A stretch of 64,000 nt of DNA from Deltaproteobacteria bacterium (GTDB lineage: Bacteria > Bdellovibrionota_C > UBA2361 > JAGFJO01), in contig JAGFJO010000084.1 in assembly GCA_024102635.1 (NCBI GenBank), positions 37,245-101,244 on the forward strand, read 5' to 3'. Shown here piece by piece: positions 36,913-47,570 of the stretch (the first letter of the stretch is position 1; each line of letters opens with the position of its first letter). Both the position numbers and the translations under genes were made by a program. The notes below the pieces were generated by a model. The model saw only the letters and a list, made by a program, of their open reading frames with translations, was not told where the DNA came from and made no database searches.

Positions 36913-37023
36913 TGCTCAAAGCTTCACCCGCGTCTGCCACTGATTTTTGCCGGCTGGGAGCTCCTTCCGAACGGTGTAATCGCCGCAATCGGCGGGGGAC
37001 CTGGAAAGGTTTGTTCTCTCTAT

Positions 37024-37998
37024 TTAATCATCCGCCTCGGTTCTTACTCCGAGAGATTTTAATTCGGCGATAGTTTGCTCTACGTTCCATTGCGGGTTGA
37101 GCCAACTTGAGAATTTGCTACTGCTATAGACCTTTTTCGCATTGAACCATAGGTAGCAAGGGGTGAGCGCTGACAACTCCCCCTCCCTCGCTCCCGAGCG
37201 AAGCGGCACTCCCACCACTGAGATCTTCTGAGAATCAAGATCGAAGTCGCTCGCTGCAATATGCCTGTACTCGGCCAAGATCTTTTTATTCTGTGGTTTC
37301 GTGTAAAACTCGAGCGCGGCCTTAGAACACTCGGAGCTCCCGTTTATAATGTCAGAAAGTATATCATCGCACCCGAGTTGATTCAGGTGAACAGCCCCAA
37401 TAAATGCGGAGCTGCTTCGCAAAGAGCGAAATCGATTCAGGAAGTCGGTAAAAGTTAACTCGCCGTCGGCGCCTAGCCCAAAGACCGCAAGAACCACCTT
37501 GCTGTTATCAGCGCATGCTGCCAACACTGTCTGATCGCATATGGGGCTTCTTAAAGTCGGCTCGTCGCCGCTGCAAAGAACGTCTCCTCCCACATCTATC
37601 AATACTATGCGTGAAATGTCGCGCTTCTCGACGTACTCCTCGAGACACTCCTGTGTCTCCCTTATGCCGCCGCTAATGTCGATAGTTAAAACATCTCTAC
37701 CGGGGTCGATCCCCGACACATAAGCTTCGACATGAACAGTGTCTCCTACTTTGGTACCTGGGTGCACCAATCCGATGCGATCATTGAAGTGTGTAATGCC
37801 GCTGAATTCGGCGATCCGCCTTGGTCTATGGAGGAAGTCATGCTCGCGCCTCTTCCAGCTTAGACCTGCCAAAGAAACCCTTACACCGCTCCTTTTCAGA
37901 AAATGGGCCAGGGGGAGGGTTGCGAGGATATCGCCGCCGCCCCCGATTCCTATCAGCAGTACGGAGGGGGCGGTTATATCCCCTAATACACCGCTCAT
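37024..37998 (-). CDS. DUF1152 family protein
   Basis: The 324-residue cytosolic protein has the DUF1152 N-terminal pattern VLLIGIGGGGDILATLPLAH, a nucleotide-fold-like glycine loop, followed by RVSLAGLSWKR and the acidic strands VLTIDISGG and IVLIDVGGDVL. The family function is unknown; the glycine loop suggests a dinucleotide or phosphate ligand. It is convergent with glmU and lies downstream of a 34-residue basic protein on the same strand. Confidence 0.7.
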   Translation of the reverse strand: MSGVLGDITAPSVLLIGIGGGGDILATLPLAHFLKRSGVRVSLAGLSWKRREHDFLHRPRRIAEFSGITHFNDRIGLVHPGTKVGDTVHVEAYVSGIDPGRDVLTIDISGGIRETQECLEEYVEKRDISRIVLIDVGGDVLCSGDEPTLRSPICDQTVLAACADNSKVVLAVFGLGADGELTFTDFLNRFRSLRSSSAFIGAVHLNQLGCDDILSDIINGSSECSKAALEFYTKPQNKKILAEYRHIAASDFDLDSQKISVVGVPLRSGAREGELSALTPCYLWFNAKKVYSSSKFSSWLNPQWNVEQTIAELKSLGVRTEADD

Positions 37999-38014
37999 GC
38001 CTTACAAATGAGCA

Positions 38015-38119
38015 CTACTTACACCGCAGCTTTTTGCGGAGTTTTTTCTGACGTTTTGCTATCCTCTTCTTCGCCTTGTTCTTGCGAACGGTTTCCGTAA
38101 TTTTAGTTAATGACGCCAT
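38015..38119 (-). CDS. 34-residue lysine/arginine-rich protein
   Basis: A short frame of 34 codons runs from ATG 38119 to TAG 38015-38017, with AAAGGA eight bases upstream of the start. The product opens MASLTKITETVRKNKAKK and is mostly Lys and Arg after residue 11 (17 of 23), ending in LRCK. Small proteins that open with a similar SLTKITE stretch and then turn strongly basic occur in delta-proteobacterial genomes, by my recollection. The charge suggests RNA, DNA or ribosome binding. It sits between gyrB and DUF1152 on the same strand. Confidence 0.6.
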   Translation of the reverse strand: MASLTKITETVRKNKAKKRIAKRQKKLRKKLRCK

Positions 38120-38170
38120 TGCGAATTTCCTTTCTAATTAATGAAAGTGAATTGACTTTTTACTTCCGCC

Positions 38171-40630
<2,460 letters not shown>

Positions 40631-40904
40631 CTAGCCGCCAAATTTCAGAAAACCAACTCGAGGTGGAAGGCGTCAACTTTTTGCGCCCTTTTTTGAAATT
40701 TCCGGTCTAGTTTTTCCGTGTATTATAGCCAGGTTATGAGGCCCAGGTAAAGAGAATCGCTTACAAAAACAGCAATTAATAACCCCTGTTTCTGAGCGCT
40801 TAGAAAGGGATCTTGGGATACGAATTTCCCTCCGAGATTCGGCCAGAACAAGAGCGAGTTGCTTCAAATATAGCCGCACTATTGCAGACTATAGGGGCCG
40901 ATCC

Positions 40905-41999
40905 CTATTCACTCCCGCCGTCTTGAACGGTAAATAGCCGCCCCCCTCCAAGTTGCGGTGTACTCTGCATACTCTCGCCTGTTCCGCTTAAAATCACCTG
41001 CCTTCGGCCATCCCCTATTAATTCAAAAAGAGCCCGCTTCCTTCCAGTATCGAGCTCTGCATCCACATCATCCAAAAGGACGATGGGTGTATCTCGGCGC
41101 CGCCTCTCTATAAGCTCGATTACGGCTATTTTTAGCGATAATACGAAACTTCTACTCTCTCCCTGTGAGGCGAATGCCCTAGCATCTTTAGAGTGGATTG
41201 TAAGCTGCAGCTCATCTCTGTGTGGCCCTACAAGCGATACCCCAAACTTGATCTCCCTGGTAGCGGCTTGGTTTATCTTTTCGGCCGTCTCTTCTGCCGT
41301 TAGGGGTTCCCCATCCGACGATGTCAGCGCACTTACAAGACGTACAGACACCTCCGATGCCGTCCCGGAAAAATGCTGATACAGCTCCCTTACCTTACCG
41401 TCAAGCTCGCGTGCCAATTCTACTCTGGCAGCCGTTATGAATCGTGAGGTTTCTGCAATGATTTGATTCCATGCCGCAAGTTTATTGTGGTCAGCGCCCC
41501 CGGTTTTTAACATGGAATTCTTATTTTTAATGGCTCTCTGAAACGCAAGCAATTTTTGCAGATATAGGCTGTCTATGTCGGCCATATGCTTGTCTATAAA
41601 CCGCCTGCGGTCCGCCGGGGTCCCTTTAACCAATTGAATGTCCGCGGGCGTAAAGGTGACTATCGAGAGACGCCCGATGTAATCTTTAGACAGGCTTACC
41701 TTTTCGTGATCTATAAAAAATTCTTTCTCGCTCTTTTTAAAGGCCACTCCTTGGATGTGGGACCCATTGTCGGAATTTACCTTACCGAATATGGAACACT
41801 CCCGCTCCCCCCACCTAATAAAATCGGCTGCTCTGGTAGTGCGAAAAGACCTCCCGCTGCTCAGAATAGCTATTGATTCAAGAAAATTGGTTTTTCCCTG
41901 GCCATTTCGTCCCAGAAAAAGATTAATTCCGGGCGAAAGGATAATCGTTGAATCGATTAAATTGCGGAAATTATAGGTTGTAAGAGTTTCAAGATGCAA
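40905..41999 (-). CDS. recF: DNA replication and repair protein RecF
   Basis: RecF loads RecA at gaps together with RecO and RecR. The 364-residue protein is an SMC-like ATPase: Walker A FLGRNGQGKTNFLESI, the ABC signature SQGESRSFVLSLKIA, and Walker B PIVLLDDVDAELD. Length and location after dnaN are standard. It starts 23 bases after the dnaN stop. A 290-base gap before gyrB holds no supported gene. Confidence 0.97.
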   Translation of the reverse strand: MHLETLTTYNFRNLIDSTIILSPGINLFLGRNGQGKTNFLESIAILSSGRSFRTTRAADFIRWGERECSIFGKVNSDNGSHIQGVAFKKSEKEFFIDHEKVSLSKDYIGRLSIVTFTPADIQLVKGTPADRRRFIDKHMADIDSLYLQKLLAFQRAIKNKNSMLKTGGADHNKLAAWNQIIAETSRFITAARVELARELDGKVRELYQHFSGTASEVSVRLVSALTSSDGEPLTAEETAEKINQAATREIKFGVSLVGPHRDELQLTIHSKDARAFASQGESRSFVLSLKIAVIELIERRRRDTPIVLLDDVDAELDTGRKRALFELIGDGRRQVILSGTGESMQSTPQLGGGRLFTVQDGGSE

Positions 42000-42022
42000 T
42001 TTACGGCTAATGCACTTACTAA

Positions 42023-43150
42023 TTAAGCCGAAAGGCGCATCGGCATTACTATTCCAAAGTATGACTCGTCATTCTCTGCGTAAAACTTGCCGGGACCAAG
42101 CTCGCCATTCAGCTCTATTACGATATTCTGCTCTTCCTCTAATGAGAGCGCAAAGTCCAACAGATATTTGGCATTAAAGCCCACGCTTAACGGTTTTCCT
42201 TCATACCGCAAGCTGACCTCCTCCGAGGCGTCTCCTAACTCCGGTGAGGAGCTTACAATGCGCAGAGAGTCTTTATTGAAATCCATGCGCACACACTTCC
42301 CTTTATCGGTAACCATCAGCGCTACCCGCCTCAGGGACTGCACAAGCTCGGCGCTGGGCACAATAGCAAGCACCCCCTTTTGTTTAGGAATAACCTGATT
42401 ATAGTCGGGATATTCAGCGTCGATTAAACGCATTGAGACCTTCGCATCCCGGCTTTCCAACACCAAAAATCCATCGCTTATATCGATTCCTGTCGGGACA
42501 TCTTCGCTTGTATCTAATATCTTTTTAATTTCATTCAAGCCTTTGCGCGGTACAATTACACGCCCTTTAAAGTCAAACTCTCCGATGCCGCGCGCAATTA
42601 GCGAGAGACGGTGGCCATCGGTCGCTACCATGCGAAGCGCCTTCTGCCCCTTCTTTCCCTCTCCAACGATCTCAAAACAGACCCCGTTTAGATTGAATCT
42701 AGTCTCATCTTGGGATACGGCATATAAAGTCCGATTTATCATCTCCAAGAATGCTTTTGAGCCGATTCTGCCCTTCACCTCAAAACCAACGCCGGGTAGA
42801 CTCGGATACTCCTCTGCGCTTACACCGTTGATTCTAAATTTTGATTTCCTTGAGGTTATTTCAAGTCGTTCACCTTCAGAGAGCTTTATTCTGACTTCAT
42901 CCTCTGGAAGCTCTTTAACCAGGTCACAGAACACCCGCGCATTGACTGTCGTGCTGCCGGGAGAATTAACATGCGCACTGCCTTGAGCAACGGCCGTTAT
43001 CTCCAGATCGGAGGCAGATATTTTCAGCTTTCCATCAGTCGCGGAGATAAGAACGTTTGCCAGAATCGGCATAGTTGTGCGGCGCTCCACAACGTTCTGC
43101 GTTATATTGATTAGCTTGATTAATTCCGATTTTGCTACGGTAAGATCCAT
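42023..43150 (-). CDS. dnaN: DNA polymerase III beta subunit (sliding clamp)
   Basis: DnaN is the ring-shaped clamp that tethers DNA polymerase III. The 375-residue protein has the three-fold clamp repeats: MDLTVAKSELIKLINITQNV at the start, TTMPILANVLISA, RFNLNGVCFEI, MVATDGHRLSL and the terminal YFGIVMPMRL. The size is typical. It is separated from dnaA by the AT-rich candidate origin. Confidence 0.98.
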   Translation of the reverse strand: MDLTVAKSELIKLINITQNVVERRTTMPILANVLISATDGKLKISASDLEITAVAQGSAHVNSPGSTTVNARVFCDLVKELPEDEVRIKLSEGERLEITSRKSKFRINGVSAEEYPSLPGVGFEVKGRIGSKAFLEMINRTLYAVSQDETRFNLNGVCFEIVGEGKKGQKALRMVATDGHRLSLIARGIGEFDFKGRVIVPRKGLNEIKKILDTSEDVPTGIDISDGFLVLESRDAKVSMRLIDAEYPDYNQVIPKQKGVLAIVPSAELVQSLRRVALMVTDKGKCVRMDFNKDSLRIVSSSPELGDASEEVSLRYEGKPLSVGFNAKYLLDFALSLEEEQNIVIELNGELGPGKFYAENDESYFGIVMPMRLSA

Positions 43151-43489
43151 ACTGCACTCTCTATGATCTGAATTGGCGTAGTTTACCAGATCAACTGATA
43201 AATACTACTTTTATGTTATAAGATCTAAATATCTAGTAGTTGTAGTATTAGTACATCAAGATTCTGTTAACAGAGTGCTTAATATGATGCTGTGACTATA
43301 TAAAGCACAATATTAACCTGTTAAAACAATCTTAATATCACAGTGAAACTCTCCACAACTTTACCGGCCTGACGTCAAAACTTTCCGATAACATAAGATT
43401 CACCCAAAGTATTAATAACTTTTCCACAGGTTGTACCGGATTTTTTATAGCAATATCGGCTGGTTGGAGCCGATTTAGACAACTTTCAA
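43151..43489. other. Candidate replication origin (oriC) between dnaA and dnaN
   Basis: This 339-bp AT-rich gap has DnaA-box-like sites TTTTCCACA (43420-43428, one change from TTATCCACA) and CTCTCCACA (43349-43357). A phased run TAG-TAG-TTG-TAG-TAT-TAG lies at 43234-43251, resembling a DnaA-trio, with the boxes on the side expected for that strand. A 12-bp palindrome TCTGTTAACAGA lies at 43263-43274. No gene is seen. The assignment rests on context and motifs; the distance from trio to box (about 95 bp) is longer than in known origins. Confidence 0.45.
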
Positions 43490-44944
43490 TCAGTTCCAAA
43501 AGAGGCGCTTCTCAATCTCATCTACCTGCGATTTTACATCCGGATTGGTTTGAACTTTGTTCGTTATCACATTGGCAGCGTGAATAACGCTCGAATGATC
43601 TCTGCCGCCAAAATACGACCCGATCTCGGGGTAAGAGCAGGTGGTGTGCTTCCTGCACAGGTACATGGCTACGTGCCGCGGAAAGGCTACGTTTTTGCTG
43701 CGCCGTTTTGAAACAAGGTCGGATACTTTAACTTTAAAATAATCGGCAACTGCCTTCTTCACGTCGTCGATTGAAAGGTTGCAAACCTTAGGTTGAAGAA
43801 GGGGTTTGAGCGCATTCGTGGCGGACGCGATGCTGATATCCACCTTTTGCAAACTTGAAACGGCATGTAACCTTGTTAGGGCTCCCTCCAGCTCACGCAC
43901 ATTAGAAGGGAAATTTTCAGCGATGAAATGGGCAACCTCTTCCGGTAGCGCAAAGGATTCGCGCTGAGCTTTCTCTTTAAGAATTGCAACCCGAGTTTCG
44001 AAGTCCGGGGCTTGCAGATCAGCTATCAACCCCCAGGCGAATCTGGTTCTAAGCCGCTCCTCTATAGCGGGAATCTCTGCCGGGTTTTTATCGGAAGTTA
44101 TCACGATCTGGTGCTTGGCGGAATACAACGCATTGAACGTGTGGAAGAATTCTTCTTGAGTAGTCTCCTTTCCTCTCATGAACTGGATGTCATCTATAAG
44201 GAGAACCTCGATGTTCCTTAGAAGCTTTTTAAACTCGTCCATCTTCGCCTGTCTTAAGGAGAGGATCAGTGAGTTGGTAAATGTCTCGCTGGAGAGATAG
44301 AGAACTTTTGCGCTCGGCCTAGCCTGCAATACCGAGTTACCGATGGCGTGCAATAAGTGCGTTTTGCCAAGCCCTACACCACCATAAATAAAGAGAGGAT
44401 TATAACTTTCGCCGGGCTTTTCGGCCACGCGCATAGCGGCAGCGTGGCAGAATTCATTGCTGTTCCCCACAATAAAATTAGCAAAGGTATATTTCGGGTT
44501 CGGCCGCTGCCCGAAAGCAAAAGGAGGCGGCTCGACAATTCTTTTATCAGTATGAGCGATTTTCTTGACGATTACATAGGGTGCAGCAGAGCTAGTCTCG
44601 GGCGAATGAGCCGACCTAGAGGCATTAGGTGAGGGAATCCCCGATAATGAAGAGCCCGAACGTTCCGAAACAAGAAACTTTACGGAGATATCATTTGAAC
44701 CGAGCAAGTTGCACATCAAGCGGGCGATACGCTCTTTAAAGTTCTTGTCGACCTGCTTGGAGACGAAGCTCGAGGGAGACTTGATTGTAATTTCGCGCGT
44801 TTCTTCGTCAAATGATTGATATTCGAGCTTGCCGAGATACGCCTCGAAAATATTCGGATCGATATCGCGCCGCAGCACTGCCAGACTTTCTGACCAAGCT
44901 GCCTCGCAATTTTTCTCCTGTTGGCTATCAGAACTTCGTAGCAT
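43490..44944 (-). CDS. dnaA: Chromosomal replication initiator DnaA
   Basis: DnaA binds the origin and melts it. The 484-residue protein has domain I (LAVLRRDIDPNIFEAYLGKL), a variable linker with Ser/Pro-rich sequence (about 100-140), and the AAA+ core with PLFIYGGVGLGKTHLLHAIG and EVLLIDDIQFMRGKETTQEE. Domain IV carries the signature TCSYPEIGSYFGGRDHSSVI, which reads DnaA boxes. No clear ribosome site precedes the ATG. The gene is divergent from atpB. Confidence 0.98.
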   Translation of the reverse strand: MLRSSDSQQEKNCEAAWSESLAVLRRDIDPNIFEAYLGKLEYQSFDEETREITIKSPSSFVSKQVDKNFKERIARLMCNLLGSNDISVKFLVSERSGSSLSGIPSPNASRSAHSPETSSAAPYVIVKKIAHTDKRIVEPPPFAFGQRPNPKYTFANFIVGNSNEFCHAAAMRVAEKPGESYNPLFIYGGVGLGKTHLLHAIGNSVLQARPSAKVLYLSSETFTNSLILSLRQAKMDEFKKLLRNIEVLLIDDIQFMRGKETTQEEFFHTFNALYSAKHQIVITSDKNPAEIPAIEERLRTRFAWGLIADLQAPDFETRVAILKEKAQRESFALPEEVAHFIAENFPSNVRELEGALTRLHAVSSLQKVDISIASATNALKPLLQPKVCNLSIDDVKKAVADYFKVKVSDLVSKRRSKNVAFPRHVAMYLCRKHTTCSYPEIGSYFGGRDHSSVIHAANVITNKVQTNPDVKSQVDEIEKRLFWN

Positions 44945-45376
44945 AGGGCGAGTAACGGCTAAACGGAAAATCTTGCATTGAACTTTTCGCGAGTCGGACT
45001 TTCTTGTGAAACCGCGCCTTCTAACTTCGCAGCGCTGAATTACAGATTGAGGAATTTAGTTTTTCGTTAACAACTTTACAATGAAATTTTCAAAAAATTT
45101 TCCCGCGCTTCTTTACACAAGTGAAATCAGTTTCTTCCGAGAAGGAAATTTTCCTTAGTACAAACAACCTAAAGTTAGAAAGATTGATTAAGGATCGGTG
45201 ACGCAAAAGCCCGCCGAACAAGCTCTATAGAATCAAAGATTTAACAGCAGCAGGCCGAGGTAAAAATGCGTCCGACTGATTGAAAATCTACGCGGCTTAG
45301 TGCTAATCTTGTCCCGCGGCGAGAACCGATGGCCGAATCACCGTGAGTCACAACTCGATACGAGGTAACGAGCAAA
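44945..45376. other. Divergent intergenic region dnaA/atpB
   Basis: This 432-bp gap lacks a supported gene. It is AT-rich near 45055-45175 and contains a perfect 15-base inverted repeat AAGGAAATTTTCCTT at 45142-45156. It must hold the dnaA and atpB promoters and could also be part of the origin, but no good DnaA box was found here. Confidence 0.4.
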
Positions 45377-46081
45377 ATGGAACACTATACCTATTTTCAG
45401 CATCTCACGCCCGATGCCAACTGGCAGAAGCTGATTGCGGCGCTGATGGTCGGCGGGACTCTTATTGTGCTGGGGAAACGGCTTTCCACAAGACTTGCTT
45501 CCGAAAAGGCTATTGAACAGGCCGTAGTTCCGGATGAAAAGATGTCCGTATTTGGCGTCTTTGATCTAATCACCGAGACATTTGTTAACTTCCATGACTC
45601 CATACTTGGAAAAGAGAACCGCCAGTATGTTCCATTCTCCCTGTCGATATTCCTTTTCATCTTTGTAAGCAATCTTTTAGGGCTGGTTCCGGGAATGCCG
45701 GCCATCACAACAACAGTTTGGGTTAATGTTGCGCTGGCAATATCGGTGTTTATCTATTTCAATTACGAGGGGATTAGGGCGCACGGAGCCTGGGCATACT
45801 TGAAGCACTTTTGCGGGCCGGTTATCTATCTTGCTCCTCTTATTCTACCCATTGAGCTTTTCAGCTCTGTATTACGAATCCTTACTCTGAATCTTCGCTT
45901 GTATTGGAATATAACTGGAGACCACCTCGTCTTAGGGGTGTTCACGCAAATGGCGCCGTACGTTGTGCCTTGCATCTTTTATATTTTCGGCACCTTTGTA
46001 GCCTTTATGCAGGCGTTCGTATTTACAATCTTAACAATGATTTATATTCTTTTGGCAACTGTTCACGAGGAAGAGCACTGA
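45377..46081 (+). CDS. atpB: ATP synthase F0 subunit a
   Basis: Subunit a forms the ion half-channels against the c ring. The 234-residue membrane protein has about six spans and the essential arginine in the segment RILTLNLRLYWNITGDHLVL near residue 173. The N-terminal region has VFDLITETFVNFHDSILG and YVPFSLSIFLFIFVSNLLGL, typical of subunit a. AtpE follows; no atpI, atpF or F1 genes are next to it, so the rest of the enzyme is encoded elsewhere, as in several delta-proteobacterial genomes. Confidence 0.95.
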   Translation: MEHYTYFQHLTPDANWQKLIAALMVGGTLIVLGKRLSTRLASEKAIEQAVVPDEKMSVFGVFDLITETFVNFHDSILGKENRQYVPFSLSIFLFIFVSNLLGLVPGMPAITTTVWVNVALAISVFIYFNYEGIRAHGAWAYLKHFCGPVIYLAPLILPIELFSSVLRILTLNLRLYWNITGDHLVLGVFTQMAPYVVPCIFYIFGTFVAFMQAFVFTILTMIYILLATVHEEEH

Positions 46082-46135
46082 GGCATGTTTCTCTGGGTTT
46101 TAACCTTCTAGAACATTAACTTGGGAGACTGAATA

Positions 46136-46441
46136 ATGAGAACCGTATCCTTTTTTCTGGCCATGCTGACCACAATTCTTGTTAGTCCTGGCCTGTCATT
46201 GGCTGAGACAGCAGGAGCTGCCGCCAATATCCCACTCGGCGCCGGCATTGCAATCGGCATAGGCGCACTAGGTGGAGCGCTGGGCCAAGGCAAAGTGGTC
46301 AGTGCAATTGCGGATGCAATAGGGAGGAATCCATCGGCAGCGGGCAAAATGAACGTGCCGCTTTTCGTCGGACTAGCTCTTATTGAGTCGCTGGTAATTT
46401 TGGCCTTCGTAGTAGCTTATGGATTAGCCGGTAAGGTTTAA
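46136..46441 (+). CDS. atpE: ATP synthase F0 subunit c
   Basis: Subunit c forms the rotor ring. The 101-residue protein has a cleavable-looking N-terminal extension (MRTVSFFLAMLTTILV, cleavage near SLA|ET), then the hairpin. Helix 1 is IAIGIGALGGALGQGKVVSA, the polar loop RNPSAAGKM, and helix 2 FVGLALIESLVILAFVV with ion-binding Glu84. Gln51 and Ser85 occupy positions that, in sodium-binding c subunits, help hold Na+, but the threonine after the serine is replaced by leucine, so the ion cannot be decided. GGGAG precedes the ATG. Confidence 0.95.
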   Translation: MRTVSFFLAMLTTILVSPGLSLAETAGAAANIPLGAGIAIGIGALGGALGQGKVVSAIADAIGRNPSAAGKMNVPLFVGLALIESLVILAFVVAYGLAGKV

Positions 46442-46487
46442 GCCAGAGCGAGGTAATATACGGCTAATGATCGTTAGCTGTTTTATT

Positions 46488-46520
46488 GGCCCTTGCCGCG
46501 AAAGTGGCAAGGGCCTTTTT
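46488..46520 (+). terminator. Rho-independent terminator after atpE
   Basis: GGCCCTTGCC (46488-46497) pairs perfectly with GGCAAGGGCC (46506-46515) around an eight-base loop, followed by TTTTT. It ends the atpBE unit 46 bases after its stop. Confidence 0.85.
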
Positions 46521-46604
46521 GTTGCCGCCCTTTCGGTGTCTAGAGCAATCTGGTACGCCTAATAAATATTCGGTGATAATACTAAGGCGGAGAGCCGAAC
46601 CTAT

Positions 46605-47561
46605 CTACTGATTGCGGCTTTCCAGCCACCTCTCCGCTTCTATGGCTGCCATACATCCGGTGCCGGCCGCCGTAACAGCTTGCCTGAAGACATGGTCTTG
46701 AACATCACCGCAAGCGAAGACTCCTTCAATGTTCGTTTTGGTAGAGTTCGGCTTTGGTACTATATACCCGTTGGGGTCAAGATCGAGCTGGCCGGCGAAG
46801 AGCTGACTGTTGGGTGTGTGCCCGATGGCAACAAAAAGGGCGCTGCACTCCAGCTTACTGGGGGTGCCGTCCTTAGTGTCTTCAAGCGCGAGCGAGCTAA
46901 CACCGTCTTTTTTCGTGCCTTGTATCGATGTGATCACTTTATTCCACAGTATCTCGATCTTCGGATTCGAGATCACGCGATCTTGCATGATTTTGGAAGC
47001 TCGCAGCTGATCGCGGCGGTGAATCATATAGACTTTGCTGCCGAAACGGGTCAGGAAGTTAGCTTCTTCGCAGGCAGAATCGCCGCCACCCGCAACGGCA
47101 ATAACCTTGTCTCTGAAAAAAGCGCCGTCGCAGGTCGCACAAGTAGATACGCCATACCCCATCAGCTCCCATTCTTCAGCTAAGCCGAGGAGCTTTGGCG
47201 TAGCTCCCGTAGCGATTATAACGGCGTCAGTGGTGTAGGTCGCTTTCGAAGTTTTAATAACCTTGGGAATGGCATTGAGATCGGCCGAGGTGACAGTGTC
47301 AACCAGCACCTCCGTCCCGAATCGGACGGCCTGCTTCTCCATTACCTGCATTAAATCAGGCCCCATTATGCCCTCTGGAAAGCCTGGGAAGTTTTCCACA
47401 TCGGTTGTGGTAGTAAGCTGCCCTCCAGGAAGCGGACCATGGATAAGAAGCGGCGACAAGTTCGCCCGAGCGGTGTAGACTGCGGCCGTGAGGCCTGCTG
47501 GGCCCGAGCCGATAATAATGACTTTTCTATGGTTGCTGCTATTTGAGTCTTTACTATTCAT
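46605..47561 (-). CDS. trxB: Thioredoxin reductase
   Basis: TrxB reduces thioredoxin with NADPH through FAD and a redox disulfide. The 318-residue protein has the FAD fold [20 protein letters not shown], the active site [13 protein letters not shown] (Cys141, Cys144), the NADPH fold [20 protein letters not shown] and the terminal [19 protein letters not shown]. Its start lies only nine bases from the start of the divergent carboxylase gene, and no ribosome site is apparent. Confidence 0.96.
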   Translation of the reverse strand: MNSKDSNSSNHRKVIIIGSGPAGLTAAVYTARANLSPLLIHGPLPGGQLTTTTDVENFPGFPEGIMGPDLMQVMEKQAVRFGTEVLVDTVTSADLNAIPKVIKTSKATYTTDAVIIATGATPKLLGLAEEWELMGYGVSTCATCDGAFFRDKVIAVAGGGDSACEEANFLTRFGSKVYMIHRRDQLRASKIMQDRVISNPKIEILWNKVITSIQGTKKDGVSSLALEDTKDGTPSKLECSALFVAIGHTPNSQLFAGQLDLDPNGYIVPKPNSTKTNIEGVFACGDVQDHVFRQAVTAAGTGCMAAIEAERWLESRNQ

Positions 47562-47570
47562 TATTCAAAA

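Noticed and set aside
45060..45130. DnaA boxes upstream of dnaA
   Set aside because: The best site, CTTTACACA, differs from TTATCCACA at three positions.
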